Origin: Setophaga petechia
Lineage: Eukaryota > Chordata > Aves > Passeriformes > Parulidae
DNA length: 64,000 bases
NCBI GenBank assembly: GCA_024362935.1
Contig: JANCRA010000025.1
Location: 13,232,936 to 13,296,935 of the forward strand
Direction: 5' to 3'
A model generated the notes under the pieces. The model made no database searches, had not been told where the DNA came from, and was given only the letters and a program-made list of their open reading frames with translations. Positions 46,671 to 59,532 of this stretch are shown here, piece by piece (position 1 is the first letter of the stretch; every line of letters starts with the position of its first letter). Position numbers and translations under genes: made by a program.

Positions 46671-49600
46671 AGACGGGTCTTGGCTTCTCCAGCCGGAGGT
46701 CAGGCTGTGCCTGCTTTAAAGGGGTCGCATCCGCATCCCCCAGAGCCTTCCCAGAGCTTTGATCTCTGCCTGGCAGGGCCTCCCCGACCTGCAGGATGCT
46801 GCGGGTCCCTCCGGCTGGTTATCCCAGCGTTATCTCCTGTCCAAAGGGGATCGGGGGAGCCCTGAAGGTACCAGCGGGTCCCTGCTGGCCCCTGCCCGGT
46901 GCCGAGGCTCGCACAGGGATGATGAGGCCGAGCAGAGCATCCAGGACAGCTCCGAGGCAATTGCCAAGGCAATCTCCTTCCAAACCATGGCTGTGGGTCT
47001 GTGGCCAGGGCGGAGGAGGGAAAATGAGCAGTGGAAAGCAAAAGGGACATGAAAGGAAGGGCTCTCTCTGTCAGTTTCAACTGATCACCTCCTAATGTGA
47101 ATGATTATTTATTAATAGCCAGACCTTTCCGTTTGGCCAACATTCACTTGAATTGCCATCCCCTGGTCTTTGTCTGGAGAGCAATGAATCAAAGGAGGCC
47201 AATTGCTGAGCCTGATGAATGGCAGGAAGCAGCACACTGCACACTCGGATGAGGGACACACTGTGGAAGCTCATTATCATCATAAGAAGTATGAATTATA
47301 AATAACTACAGATATGGCAGTAGAAAGAGCATAAATTACTGCTCCAACCTGTTGAACAGCTTGGCTCTATGGCTATGAATTAAGCCATTTATTACAGTAC
47401 CTTCCAATCATCTTTTGCCCATTTAAAACTGGCTTGTTTAATGTAAAATGCAAATGTTTAATGTAAAATGTGAAGCCACACTAGATTGTTAGTTTTCTCT
47501 AAGGACATGGAGGGGAAACTGGCTGTCAAAGCACTGAAATAAAATTAAGGCCCATAGTATAGATGACAACTATAAGGAAAATTAACTGAATCCTGGCCAA
47601 AACCAGCACAGATGCAGTTTAAATGGGATAATAGAAGTGACAAAGGAAATACTGAAAAGGGAATAAAACCAGGAAACATTGAATAGAGGTTAAATTGTAT
47701 GATGAAGAGGCTGAAAGCCTGTGGTAAGGAATTAAGTAATTCCAGGAATAACTCACCTCAGGATAGGATGGTTTTGTCATTTATTACAATATTTACTCCA
47801 GACTGAATGTCTTATTGAGAATCACAATCTTCTTCATGCAGAAGCTGTGGGCCTGGAGGGCATAAATTTCTCTTATGTTTTTAAGTCTGTGCAAAGGGTT
47901 TCATGGGAAAGTTAAAATGGTTCTTTCTGACCTTAAAATCTACAAAAGAATCAATTTCTACACAACAAACACTCAAGAGACATTGCCTTTAGCACATCAC
48001 ATGGCTGCACAGCAGCTGCCTGAGCCAGTTTTGGAAGGCAACAGGCAGAGCAGATCTGGGCCCATGTAATTCACCTCTCCCAAGTGGCCAAAATGTGCTG
48101 CCTCCTCCTGCCCCTGCAGCTGGAAAATAGGAGAAAATTGCTCTTAGAGGAGCTGGGAAGACTGACAAAGAAGGCTTCATTTGTCTGTGTTTACCAGGAT
48201 TAAAACTGAGAGATGGCATCCAGGGTGACAGGCTTCCCTGTCTGGGTACTTGAAGGAAGAGAGGATAAAAATTCACATACTGAAAAAAAAAAATAAATCT
48301 GAAATGAAATCTGAAGGCAGGAGCATCAACATTTTAGATAACATTTTCTCTCCCCTTTGCAAGGAGCCATATAAATTGTTATTGTGAGTGATTTTTGCAG
48401 GATCTCTTCAGCGTGCTGCTTGCAGCTGGGACCCAGGTTAATCCAGATGGGTTCTGCCAAGAGCCCTTGTCTGGGTGTGTTTGGTAACCCCTGAAACATT
48501 GGTAGAAAAGGCAATGAGACAGCAGCACGCTGAACTGGGAGATCCAAATCCCTTTATTTGGATTTATCTCATTTAGTGGATATATCTCACTTAACCCCTT
48601 AATGATCTAAAATTGCAAGGAAGTAAGATTGGAAGATTAAATGAAAATAGCAATGAAAACTGAAAACCCCAGGTGCCTGGAGGGGCCTTAATGGGATTAG
48701 TGTGCATCCAGTTGCTTCTGCAGAGCTCAGCCTCCACCGTGTGTGAGCACAGTTGGAGCAAGGGAAGGAGATAACAGCAGGGGCTGACTGGGGAAAAAGA
48801 AAATGAAATCTGTGAGAAAGAATGAAAACAAATACACAAAAAGGAGTGAGAACTTAAAGCTGCAAGAGATACGAGGTGTGCAAGTGCAGCAATTTAGAGC
48901 TACATTTGCAAAACCACGAGGCAATAAAAAAAATACCAGTGTGATTTTGTGCTGTAAACACAGGCAGGGGAGAGATTTACCTGCTCTATTTATTTCTGGT
49001 TTGACTAAAACCAGAGTTTGGATTATCCTGTTGTGGGAAGAGACTGGCAAAAGTAATGACCAGGAAAAGAACAAATATCACCACAAGACTGGTTAAAAAG
49101 TGAAGTCTCACAGTGGGATACACAGGAGGAGAGTGTATGTAAAACAATTCATGATGGGAATAAACAATGTTAATTCCTTGTTCCCAGCAGATGAATTTAT
49201 CTGAAATTGTAACCTCGTGCCTCTCATTGTCTCTTGATGGGGCAACTTCGAATCTGGGCACAAAATCTCCTTTCTACCCGGGTTAAATACTCTGTTTGTG
49301 ACCCTGGGTTTGAGCTAGTGTCCCTCTGAGGAGACAAGGGGATGGTGTCTCTGCCCTGTGTGAGCAGGTGTGACCATTCCCTGGGGGCTGTGGAAAGCAG
49401 GCAGGCAGTGTTTGCCAATAGCACAGAACCCAATCTCTCTGTCCCAGCAGCTGCCAGGGGAGGGGATCCCTGCCAGAGGCAGTGATGGAAAAGTGCTTTT
49501 AGTCATGGTTTTACTGACTGGCCATGCAGATCTCCTGGGATCGAGTTTCAGTGCTGTGGAGAGTTAGCAGCCTCTGCAGAGGTGTGGGTTTGATGGGAAT

Positions 49601-52600
49601 GGGAAGGAGCTGCTCCTGCCCAGTGGTGATGGGAGGCATCCCCAGCTGAGTGCTGCCCTCCCAACCCACCTGGTCCCACCAGCAGCTCTGCAGTCCCAGC
49701 TGAGCTCTGGGAACAGGAGGATTTGGACCACACATGTCCTCCCAGAGCCCACATCACTCATCCATGGGCTCTGTGCATTTCTGCCTGCACACCCATTCAT
49801 CTGCAGGCCACATGCTGTCCCTGCAGTTTATAGAAGCAGCCACATAGGTGTCATATTAATTAATGCCTTCAGCTGGTTACTTTGCCTTTTTTCCTTTTTT
49901 AGTTTTTTTTTTCCACAGCTCCGCTCTAAATTTAGACTTGTTTAAATACTCCAAGATGAAATTAGCATTTTTTTTTTAAATTTGTTTTTGCTAGCAGCAT
50001 TTTAAACCCTCATCAGACACAGTGTTCTGAGCAGTAGGAAATTCAGGGCACAGAGGGAGACACCAAGGGGGAGCAGAATGCACAGGAAACAAAAAGCACT
50101 GGAGCATCTTCCCACCACCTCTGAAGCCATGGCAAGTAAAAGAATGAATTAAAAAAAAAGGAAAAAAGAAAAGGAAAAGTAAGTGAAAGCAGATGCTCTC
50201 TTTGGGGAGAACTGTGAGCAGTTCTCCCCCACAAGAATGCAGCTTTCCTGAAAAAGCAGACAGAGGGAAAGTGAACTTTATCCACTATCAAAGGGTTAAA
50301 CTTAATCTTTTACATTTCAAGTCCACCTGAAGGAACTTGATTAAGAGAAAGGGAAATCCCATTTTAAAAGAGATTAAAGCCCTTTGTGATAAACTGGCTG
50401 CACTAGAGCATCTTTCTTGGGGAGGAGGCTTTGCTGTGTGGGGAGCTCCAGAAATTTTTGGTGCATCAAGTGCCTGAATAAATGGTGGCAGTCATTCTGC
50501 CAGTCTCTGCTGCAAAGACACTTGACTCAGTGCACATCTAGCAACATCATCCCTGCTGCCAAATCCTGTGTATTAGAGGCATGATGCAATGACCCTGTTT
50601 GGGGAACACGCTGCAGATCCCTCCTTCTCTCTGCTCACTGTGCTAGTGAGGATTCAGGATTTTGCAAGGTTATCAGGACAGAGGTATTTGGGCCAAATTA
50701 AAGTTGTTCCAGCCTGGCAGGGCTACAAAAAAGGAGGGTCCCTCCTCCATCTGTTCCACTGTCAGGGTCAGCAGGTGGGGAAGGCACAGAGATGAGTTCA
50801 CAGAGATCATTGTTGCCTTTGTGCTCTGATGTTACTGGTTTACCCACTTGCTGAAATCCTGATAAGGATTTATTAGGTCATGGCTGTGGGGTGTTTTGGA
50901 AATACAATAATTCTCTGAGCTCTTGCAGGGGGGAGACAGCAGAGCCTCCAGTGCCAAGGACCCTCTTCTGGCTTGGCAAGTGATCTACAGGACAAAGCAG
51001 CAAAGCCCCACGCTCCCCTGCCCTCCCCTGATGTGTTTGGATCACACTGTCAATTTACCAGGGAGGTTTTTCTGTTCCCTGGCAGTAGGGGTGGCTCAGG
51101 GAGGCCGTGGAGCTGGGCTGCAGCACTCTGCAGGCTCTCTGTGTGATCCAGGCATGGAACATCTGCCTGTCAGGGAGGATGGCATCAGCACAGCTCAGCT
51201 GCCTCTCCCCAGCGCAGCGCTGAGGGCCAGGGGCTCTCCATCTGTGGGCTGGCACAGACACAGTGCCTCATCCTTGGGGAAGCTGCTGCACGCTGCCACG
51301 GCATAAATAAATGGAAATGGCTGGGCAGAAAGATTTTTTTGTTCATCTTTCAGAGGTTGAAAAACTTTGAATCTTTCCTGCTGATTTTTGTTGCCGATAC
51401 TGAGTGTTCAAGCAAGACCTGTTGTAGAAATGTGTACCAGGATTTACAGAATATTCAGTACTCAATTTAAAAAAATATCTTAAAAGTCTTGTTATTTCTT
51501 TTCCCTTCCTTTTGAATTCACAGAAGGCAGCAGCTTTGCCAAAATTCTAGGTCACAAATTATAACATTTCATGCTTTTCTCCCTTTGAAAACGAGACTAC
51601 TTTTTTTTCCCTGCAAAAATCAGAGGCGATCAGTTTCAGTGTGATTAAAGATAAAAGCTGGGCTTTGGATACATTTTACCACACATTGATGTAGGTGTAG
51701 ATAAAACCAGTCCATTCTTTCATGAATATTAATGAAAACATGTTTTGTGATTTTAGGCAACCATCAATTGTTATTAAAAATACCCTGACAGTTCTGAAGA
51801 AGAGAAAGAGGTGGTGGGAGGCTCTGCAAAAGGCTTTCCACATCCAATTAACACCGTTTTGTGTTTTGCTGTGAAATTACCCTGTAGTGAGTGTGAAAGG
51901 TGTTTCCCTGACCTCCAGCTGCTCAGCGGGCTGGCAGGGAATGGTGTTCACCCATCCAAGCATGGCAGTGCAGGCTCTGCTCCTTTTAAACTCTTTTAAC
52001 CTCTGGTTACAATTCAAGTCACTTCCCGTCACCCTAAATTGCCTCCGACTCCGTAATTAGCTCAGTCACCTGCCAGCCTCCATAACACACTCTCCTTCTT
52101 CCTCCCTTCGACATCTGACAGCATCCTGCTCTGCCAGCAGCTTTCAGACAGATTTCCCCTCCACCCCAGGGCCTTTGGTGCCACGAGGCTGCCCTGGAAG
52201 GATGAAGATACAAATCACGTTGTGCCCAGAAGGATCATTAAATGCCTTCTTTGATTTCCTTCAAGGAGCACAAATGAGCTCAGGAAGTGAACCAGCGTGT
52301 TTCTTGCCAGTATTTTTTGTTGTTGTTGTTGATGTTTTTGATCCCTCCTTGGTTTGGGGTGATGGAGCTGGTCCCTCCCTGTGGTGGGTGAGGAATCTCC
52401 AGCTCTCACCCATCTCCTCCCGAGGTGGGTGCTGGATAAGGAGACTGCCAGTCCCCAGGACAGAGTGGTTCCCAAGGATTCAGCCTGGTCAGGAGATATA
52501 TGTTATGAGAGAAAATAACATCTCCCTTAATGCTGGAATGTGAGGCAGTGTGCAAAACCCGAAAAAAAAACCAGTTTCTAGCAGCCTGGCTCCTTCTGCT

Positions 52601-55600
52601 TCCCCCCACTGTTGTCAGCATCTGGGCAGCACATGGGACAGGCAGGAGAGAGGCAGGGAGAGCTCAGCAAACTGCTGGGTCAGGGACAGAGCAGTCTGCA
52701 GCACGCTGGAAATGAAACCAAGAACTGTGTCCACCCTCTGTGACAAAAAAGTGGAATTTAGGATTGCAAGAGGTATCCAGAAATAATATTTTATATGCAT
52801 AAAATTTAAATATAACATTTTAATCAAGCAAATATTTCTAAACTTTGTGTTGTAAGAAAGTAAATTTCTATTCCAACTTGTGATGTCTGTCTCAAATCAT
52901 CTTTCATTTGCCAAAGCTGCACTCCAGCTCCTGCCTTCTCGTTAGTGCAGCCTTGAGGCTGAAGTTTACATCTTCCTGAGCCAGAGGCTCCTGAAGTTTC
53001 AGAAGGAAGCCAAACAGTTGTGCCCTGAGGGATTCCTTCACAGGAAATCTGATGTGCATAAAGTAGGCAGAACTGTGCTGAAATCTCATTAGTGATGGTT
53101 GCTTGCTGCTGCTCTGACCTTGGCTTAATTTGTTCAAGTGATGCTGGAGTTAATTGGCGTTCTCAGTTTGGAGTGATTCCTTTTTACAAGGGCACTTTAA
53201 GCCCGGATCTGCTCTGCTGGCCAGACCTATAACTGCCCTAGACAGAAGGAGCATTACCTGGCTGTACTTGTGCTCCAGTGTCTGGTGTCACACTCTGACA
53301 GCCACTGAGCCACTTCATGGCAGCCCCTGAGTGTCACCCAGGGCAGGAGGGAAACCAGCACCAAACTCAGCAGCTGGGCTCCCAGCAGATGCTGTCACAC
53401 AGCCTAAGGCTCTTCCTGCCCTGTCACCAGGCCAGGGACAGCCACCCCTCCCAGGACACTCCACCTGCTCTCCTGCTCCAGCAAATGCTCAGCCTGCACC
53501 TGGCTCATTTGGGACGTGAATTCCTGGGATTGGCTGTGGGAATTTCTCTGTGGTTGCCAGGGAAGCACACAGGGCCAGAGACACAGCACTCCTCATCCTC
53601 CTCATCCTGCCTGGAGATGGGAGCTATCTTTGCCCAGGATTCCATGTAAGTCCTTTCCTGGGCCACCTTCAAAGTGTGCCCTGCTATTGTCACAGTCCTC
53701 AGTTACTGGTCAGCTTTGTCCTTGAAGTGCCATAATTTTCTATTTGCCTTCCAGAGGTTTCTCCAGAGCTCTGCCGGTATTTTTTTTCCTAATAGCTGTT
53801 TTCACATCCACCACCAGCTATTTTTTTCTCATCTACCCAGGCAGAAGAAGCAACTGGAAAGGTTATTCCCTTCCAAAGCCTTCTCTCCAAGGATGGGCTG
53901 CAGAAGCAAAGGGCAAGCTGATGTTCTTTCTCATCTCACCAGCCTCTGTTGAGGGTGATCAGGAAAGAAAGGAGCTCACTCCTTTCACAGTCCTCCCAAA
54001 ACGCTGGGGGGAGTCCAGCAGACTTCCAAATTCCACAGCATGCTGGTCATACTCAGGATAAAAGATTAAAAAGGGATAGCCTTACACATCTGGTATGGAA
54101 TAAGATGGAAGCAGACAAGGTTGATGCTCCTTAGAATCCATTGCTTAGGAGGGCTGAGAAATCTGACAGGTTAAAAGAACCATGGAGCCCTTTTCCTGCT
54201 CTTTGGCAGGGCAGACACTGATTAGCTGGATTCAGTATGCTGCTGAACGTGCTAACCAAGGAGAAAATTGATATTAGCTCCAGAAAATAGCCACTTGTGC
54301 CATGGCAGCTCTGGGCCATGAAGGAGTAGAAACAAATGCAGAGAGCACAGGGCGAGCTGAGTCTCTGGGCAGGGGTTTTGTGGAGATCAGGTGAGCAGAT
54401 CCTGTGCCCTGTGGTCAGGAGGATGTTTGGATGTTTTATCACCCACAGTGGGTTGTTTTCAGCATTGCTGAGCAGTTCTGTTCCCCAGCACGTGAAGACT
54501 GGGGTGGCCAAGGGCAGAAACAGACCTCAACAGCTCAATAGCCCACCCTGTTCTGGCAAAGTCATGTTTGGGGGGGAAGGAGCTACAACACAAAGTTTTG
54601 CCTTTTTCTCTCCCAGTGAAAATGGACTTTTTGTAATTCTGGTCTTTTCTGAAATGACAGTAGCAATTGCTCACCTCTGAACAGATCATCAAAACCCCTT
54701 TCAGACTCCCATTAAGCTGCTGCAGTCATCAGGCAAGAGGAAAACATTTCCAAGGAAGAAGCACAACAACAGCTTTGACAGCAGCACGTCTCAAATCACA
54801 TCAGAGACTCAGAGCAGAGCTAATGGGACAGGAAGGATAATGGGAATCTTGCACCAACTGGTCTCCTTGGTGTCATCTTTGTCACACAGCTGGAGACAGC
54901 ATATTTGGGAGCAACTGTAATTTATTTTTTGATCAACACAGGAGCTGCATATGAAATACTCTTGCTGCTCTGGTCACTCCCTGCTGGCTCTGTTCATTTG
55001 CCTGGCCTGGAGCAGGCTCAGGGCACGCCAGGCTGCCACGTGCCAGCCCCTGGGATGCTGCAGAGCAAGGGACAGGGAAGGGATTCCTGCTGGGTGATAC
55101 AGCACCTGCAGAGGGAAAGGAATACAATACCAGAAATCCTGCATTTGTCTGGAATAATTTTCGGTTGCTAGGCTGCTGCTGTTGCCTCTGTCTGCTCCTT
55201 GCTTTTTCCAGTTTTTGGTGCTTACACAACATGCTGATCTCTTTACAAAGGGCTGGATCTGGGGAACAGAGCAGTTTGGGCTGGACTGAGGGATTTCTCA
55301 GTTGGCTGCAAACAAAACTGAAGTGTTGGGAGTGGAGTGAAGCCTCAGTGGGGTGTGACTGAGCATCAGTCTCTGCCTCTTGACTTCTGTGACCTCCATA
55401 CATCCGTTATGGAAATGCTCCTCATGTCCCTTTTAAGTGGGGTAATATTCCCTTCTATCTCCTTTAGAAGGGTAATGTGTATAAAAAGCACTGCTGGACA
55501 CTTCTATCTAGCTATTTATGTAAATGCACTTGTAGAGCAATGTTGAAGACTTAAAAGATATATGTAAGAAATGGAAATCTTTTAAAATCATGTTAAGAGT

Positions 55601-56925
55601 TCTCATCCAACGGGGATTATGAAAACATCACTTCCAGAAAAGGAGCAGAGCACTTCAGATTAAATACCCAAAGAGTGTTTGTGTCCCTCTCTTCTGTATC
55701 TAAATCTGTCCCTGTTCCCCTTCCCACCTTCTGTCTGTCCAGGCCTCCCTCAGCACAGGGTAATTTAGCAGCTTGCTAGGGTGTGGTGAGAAGAGCTCCA
55801 CTTCTATCTTCCTGTCATCTCCTAAACTGATAATTTATCTCTGAGATCTTCCCACTTCATAACCTGCTTGCTTCAAGGTGTGCACAGCAGACACAAGGGC
55901 TTCTTGTCTTCATCTCTGGGCACGTGGCTGCTCACTGCACTGACACTGGCCAGCCTTTGTCTGCTGCATTTAGCAGCCCCTGCAGTGAGGGATTAGCTGA
56001 GTCTCCTGAAATTTAATGCTCTCTAAATTTCTGCTTTTAGCCAAGGAAGTGAAAGTTTTCCTTGACTTTCCTTGATTTTGGTTTTTTTTTTTTTTTTTTT
56101 TTTTTCAAAACAAAATCATGGTTTTTTGGTGCTCTTCTCTTTTCCTGCTCCCTCTTCTGATTTCCACACCTTCACTTCTGCCCCTAAAGGCAACTGAAAA
56201 TTTCCACTTTTCACACCTCTTTAGAGCTATTTACTAATTTCCAAGTCCTTACTGGCCTTGAGTACACAGTCATAATTTCTTCGTATTTCTCAAAGGATTT
56301 AACTGGAGACTCCTCAACTTTTCACTCCCTCTACCCTTCCCTTGATAGCTTCCCTTGCAGCTCCTGCTTTATGATCCCTGGAGGGACTTTTCTCAAAGAC
56401 AGCAATGCTTTTATTTGTTGCAGGATTCATCATCTTCACCTGTGGTCCTGCTGACACTCTGAGACATTCCTAAGCTGTGGCACACGTTTGGTGGGATGTG
56501 ATGGAGTGAAAGGAGCCCCTGGTGATGGCCTGTGCTTGCTCATGGGGCAGACAAGGGTTACAGCATCTCCCTGCAGCTGCTTTGGAGGAACTGGAGATTT
56601 TAGGAGTTGGGGCAGGGCTAAGGAGGGGGCACAGATGGCTTGGATGCACTAAGTTTTGGCCTTCAGAGGTAGAAACAGGAAAAGGGAAAGAGGGTGAGAC
56701 AGCAGAGGCAAGAGGATGATGCTGCTTGCAAACACACCTCTCTCAGAGATGGGAATTGCAGCTCTGCTGCCAGACTTCCAGCATTCAGTAGGTGATTCCT
56801 GAACTTTGGTACAATTCTGCAACTTGGCAGCTCCCCTGATCCAAGCTCTTGGCTGCAGCTCCCTGCATCCATGGCAGAAGCCAGGAGAGGCAGGACTTCC
56901 CTGCCAAGGATCCAGGAGGGGATCA
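46671..56925. other. Intergenic DNA upstream of CACNA2D4, no gene recognised
   Basis: Ten kilobases without a coding exon I can support. Noted: a short direct repeat (gtttaatgtaaaatg twice near 47435-47470), A-rich runs near 50150, (TTG)n near 52320, and a 24-T run at 56082-56105. AT-rich blocks at about 47.1-47.4, 51.3-51.8 and 51.85-52.1 kb might hold conserved noncoding elements but cannot be tested here. Confidence 0.7.
56082..56105. repeat. Poly(T) tract, 24 nt
   Basis: A run of 24 T. No retroposed body with target-site duplications was recognised on either side. Confidence 0.9.
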
Positions 56926-57350
56926 GGCACAAAGAAAGCCTGCTCAGGTGAATGAAATGCACTTTGGCTGGGTTAGGGTTAGGGTTAGGGGGAGCCTCAG
57001 GCACAAAGAAAGCCTGCTCAGGTGAATGAAATGCACTTTGGCTGGGTTAGGGTTAGGGTTAGGGGGAGCCTCAGGCACAAAGAAAGCCTGCTCAGGTGAA
57101 TGAAATGCACTTTGGCTGGGTTAGGGTTAGGGTTAGGGGGAGCCTCAGGCACAAAGAAAGCCTGCTCAGGTGAATGAAATGCACTTTGGCTGGGTTAGGG
57201 TTAGGGTTAGGGGGAGCCTCAGGCACAAAGAAAGCCTGCTCAGGTGAATGAAATGCACTTTGGCTGGGTTAGGGTTAGGGTTAGGGGGAGCCTCAGGCAC
57301 AAAGAAAGCCTGCTCTTTGAATGAAATGCACTTTGGCTGGGTGGTGGGGC
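56926..57350. repeat. 74-bp tandem repeat with embedded (TTAGGG)3, five full copies
   Basis: Units start ggcacaaagaaagcctgctc at 56926, 57000, 57074, 57148 and 57222: exactly 74 bp apart and identical as read. A sixth, variant unit at 57296 lacks the telomeric block and diverges after gctc. Each full unit contains (GGGTTA)3GGG, the vertebrate telomere G-strand, followed by ggagcctca. Five blocks give 15 hexamers in all. Confidence 0.97.
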
Positions 57351-58446
57351 TGGGGCTGCTGCTCCAGGCAGCTGCTGGTGAGCCAGACTGCAAAGCAGCA
57401 GTAAAAATGAAGGAAAACAGAGCTTTTGTTCCCAGGCTGAGTAGCCCTGCTCTGGGAGGGCTGCCAAGAGCCTGCACGCTCCTCTCCTCTCTCCCTCTCA
57501 ACCTTGTATTTACAGGCAAGTGCTGAAGAAAAAGCCACAGGTGGGCAGGGTTCTGCAGGGACACATTAATAATTCCTCTCTCCCTTCTAGGATGTTTGAG
57601 AAGCAGATTTCAGGTCTTGGTGAGGAAATCCAGGATGGGTGGCTGTAGCTGCAGACAAAGGGTGTAACAAGAGATGTGGCAGCAGCACCTGGGCAAGAAA
57701 AATGTTAATATTTATGTAGGGTCTAACCATGGGGTTAACATCCCTCTGTGCACAATAGCAGCTGTAGGAATAGCATCATTTTCCAGAGTTCCCTCATGGC
57801 ATGGAAGCAGGATACTCTCTTGCTGACAGGAAGATCTCATCCTTTCTCTTTTTTTTCTCTTGTTTAGTCACATGCTGGAGGGTTTCTCCTTCTGCCTTGC
57901 TTTTTGTGGCATTTGTGTCCAAATAGAGAAAAAAAGTATTTTAATTAATGTATGCTCCAAACAGCTTAAAAAATGTTGTGTGAGTTTTTTTATTACCCAT
58001 TTGACTGAAGCTGCTGCTCTCAGAAAATGTGCAGTGACTTCCTATTGTGTGCACCAGGTATTTATTCTAAATTAATTAATTGGATTTTTTTATATTGTTG
58101 CTCACCTATTGAAAGGAAGAAACATGGAGATTACTTGAAACTTGAATTCTTTCCATGACAGCTATAAAGGAAGGGCATTCTTACATTAAACATATTTTCT
58201 CCAAAATCTATTCTTTAAAGTGATGTAAAAATCTCCCTTTCCTTTCCAGTACTTATTTCCTGCTTGTCTTTCAACTACATTTAAAGCAAAGTGGTTTCTG
58301 CATTTCACATTCACTTCCATGCTGGGCAGATTTATATCTGAACACTGTTCTGGTTTGAGAGTACAATCTCCATTAAATTAAAAAAAAATAACCTGAAGAG
58401 CAGATTCATGCCCCCCTCTGCTGCTCTCTGAGGAAAGGCATGGACT
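57351..58446. other. Intergenic DNA, nothing recognised
   Basis: About 1.1 kb between the telomere-motif repeat and the LTR copy. No exon, RNA gene or repeat was recognised. Confidence 0.7.
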
Positions 58447-58840
58447 TGTCACTGTCATATTTTCTGAAAAATCCCTTGCCCAGGATTCTTCTCCTGGGAA
58501 GCTGAGAAGCCTCAGAGAAAAAGGAAAACAATATTATCTCATTTGCTTCTGCTGTGTTTTGGTGCTCTGGAATGTGTTTGGAGATTGTTTACCAATAGGT
58601 GATTATTTCATTGGTTTAATGTGAATTGTTTTAACTTAATGACCAATCACAGCAGGCTGTGTTGGGACTCTGGAAAGAGTAATGAGTCTTTCATTATTAT
58701 CTTCTAGCCTTCTGTAAGTATTAATATAATATAATATAATATAATATAATATAATATAATATAATATAATAATAATAAATTAGCCTTCTAAGAACATGGA
58801 GTCAGATTCCTCCTCAGTCTGAGGAGCCCAGAAAATAGCA
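58447..58840 (+). mobile_element. Solo LTR, family A copy 2
   Basis: Same sequence and orientation as the LTR at 28739-29135: TGTCACTGTCATATTTTC at the start, AATAAA in aataataaattagcc, and an end near atagca. It differs by point changes and by an expanded (ATAAT)n tract. No internal retroviral DNA adjoins it. Confidence 0.75.
58722..58778. repeat. (ATAAT)n microsatellite inside LTR
   Basis: About eleven pentanucleotide units just before the LTR poly(A) signal. The sister LTR has only an irregular AT-rich tract at that place, so the expansion is specific to this copy. Confidence 0.93.
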
Positions 58841-59402
58841 CAGGGGCTGGCAGTGGTGCCAGTTTGGGTTCAGCAGTGGGTGCTGGTGCTGGGGAAGGTG
58901 CTGCCCAGGCTAACTTTAGCCCAGACACTCTAATCCCCCTGGCTAAATTAGGTTTGTGCTGAGAGCTGCCCTGGCTAGATCCTGTCTTTCCACCAGGTCT
59001 GTGCTGGGATTAGGCTCGGGATCAGCAGCTGCCCCGTGGGAGGGACCTGCAAACACTCCTGGGTTCCCAGAGCCAGCCAAGGTAGGGGTACAACAAAGTC
59101 ACCTTTTGGTGCCTGTGGCATTGCCCAAGTCTTGATGTCAGCCAAGAGGCAGAGCCTTTGCATCCCAGTTTCCTCAACACCTCAGAGTTGGGAAGGATGG
59201 AAATTGGACAAAAAAGTCTCACAGATATGTATGCTTGGCAGAAAGATTTTTGAATGTAGAATCTGAAGAAGGAATAGGAATGAAAGCAAGTTTTGATATA
59301 GAAGAAAAGAATTGCTGAGCCAGTCTTACTGGATAACCAAGGAGGCAAAGGGTAGGTTGGTTAGAAGGGGTTTTTATGACTTAGAGCAAGGGATAAACTC
59401 AC

Positions 59403-59463
59403 CTCAAACAAGAAGGTGTTTTTACCAAGCAGAAAGATGGCACAGGCAAACATGTCAGCAAAG
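59403..59463 (-). other. Orphan exon-like segment, unidentified
   Basis: On the minus strand a long pyrimidine tract and CTACTTGCAG precede 61 nt that end in GAG before a consensus donor, GTGAGT. One frame reads FADMFACAIFLLGKNTFLFE. A second frame is also open. I do not recognise the peptide. The exit phase does not fit exon 2 of CACNA2D4, so it is not simply an alternative first coding exon. It could be a noncoding exon or chance. Confidence 0.25.
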
Positions 59464-59532
59464 CTGCAAGTAGAAAAAAGGTCTCAGAATTTTCCACTGC
59501 AAAAAAAATGAAAAACAACTTTTAGCTTAAAC

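Noticed and set aside
56926..57350. CRISPR-like array
   Set aside because: The repeats are directly tandem with no variable spacers, and the genome is vertebrate.
28739..58840. The two family A LTRs as ends of one provirus
   Set aside because: They are 30 kb apart with CACNA2D4 exons 1-7 and its promoter between them, and no retroviral genes were seen. Independent solo LTRs explain them better.
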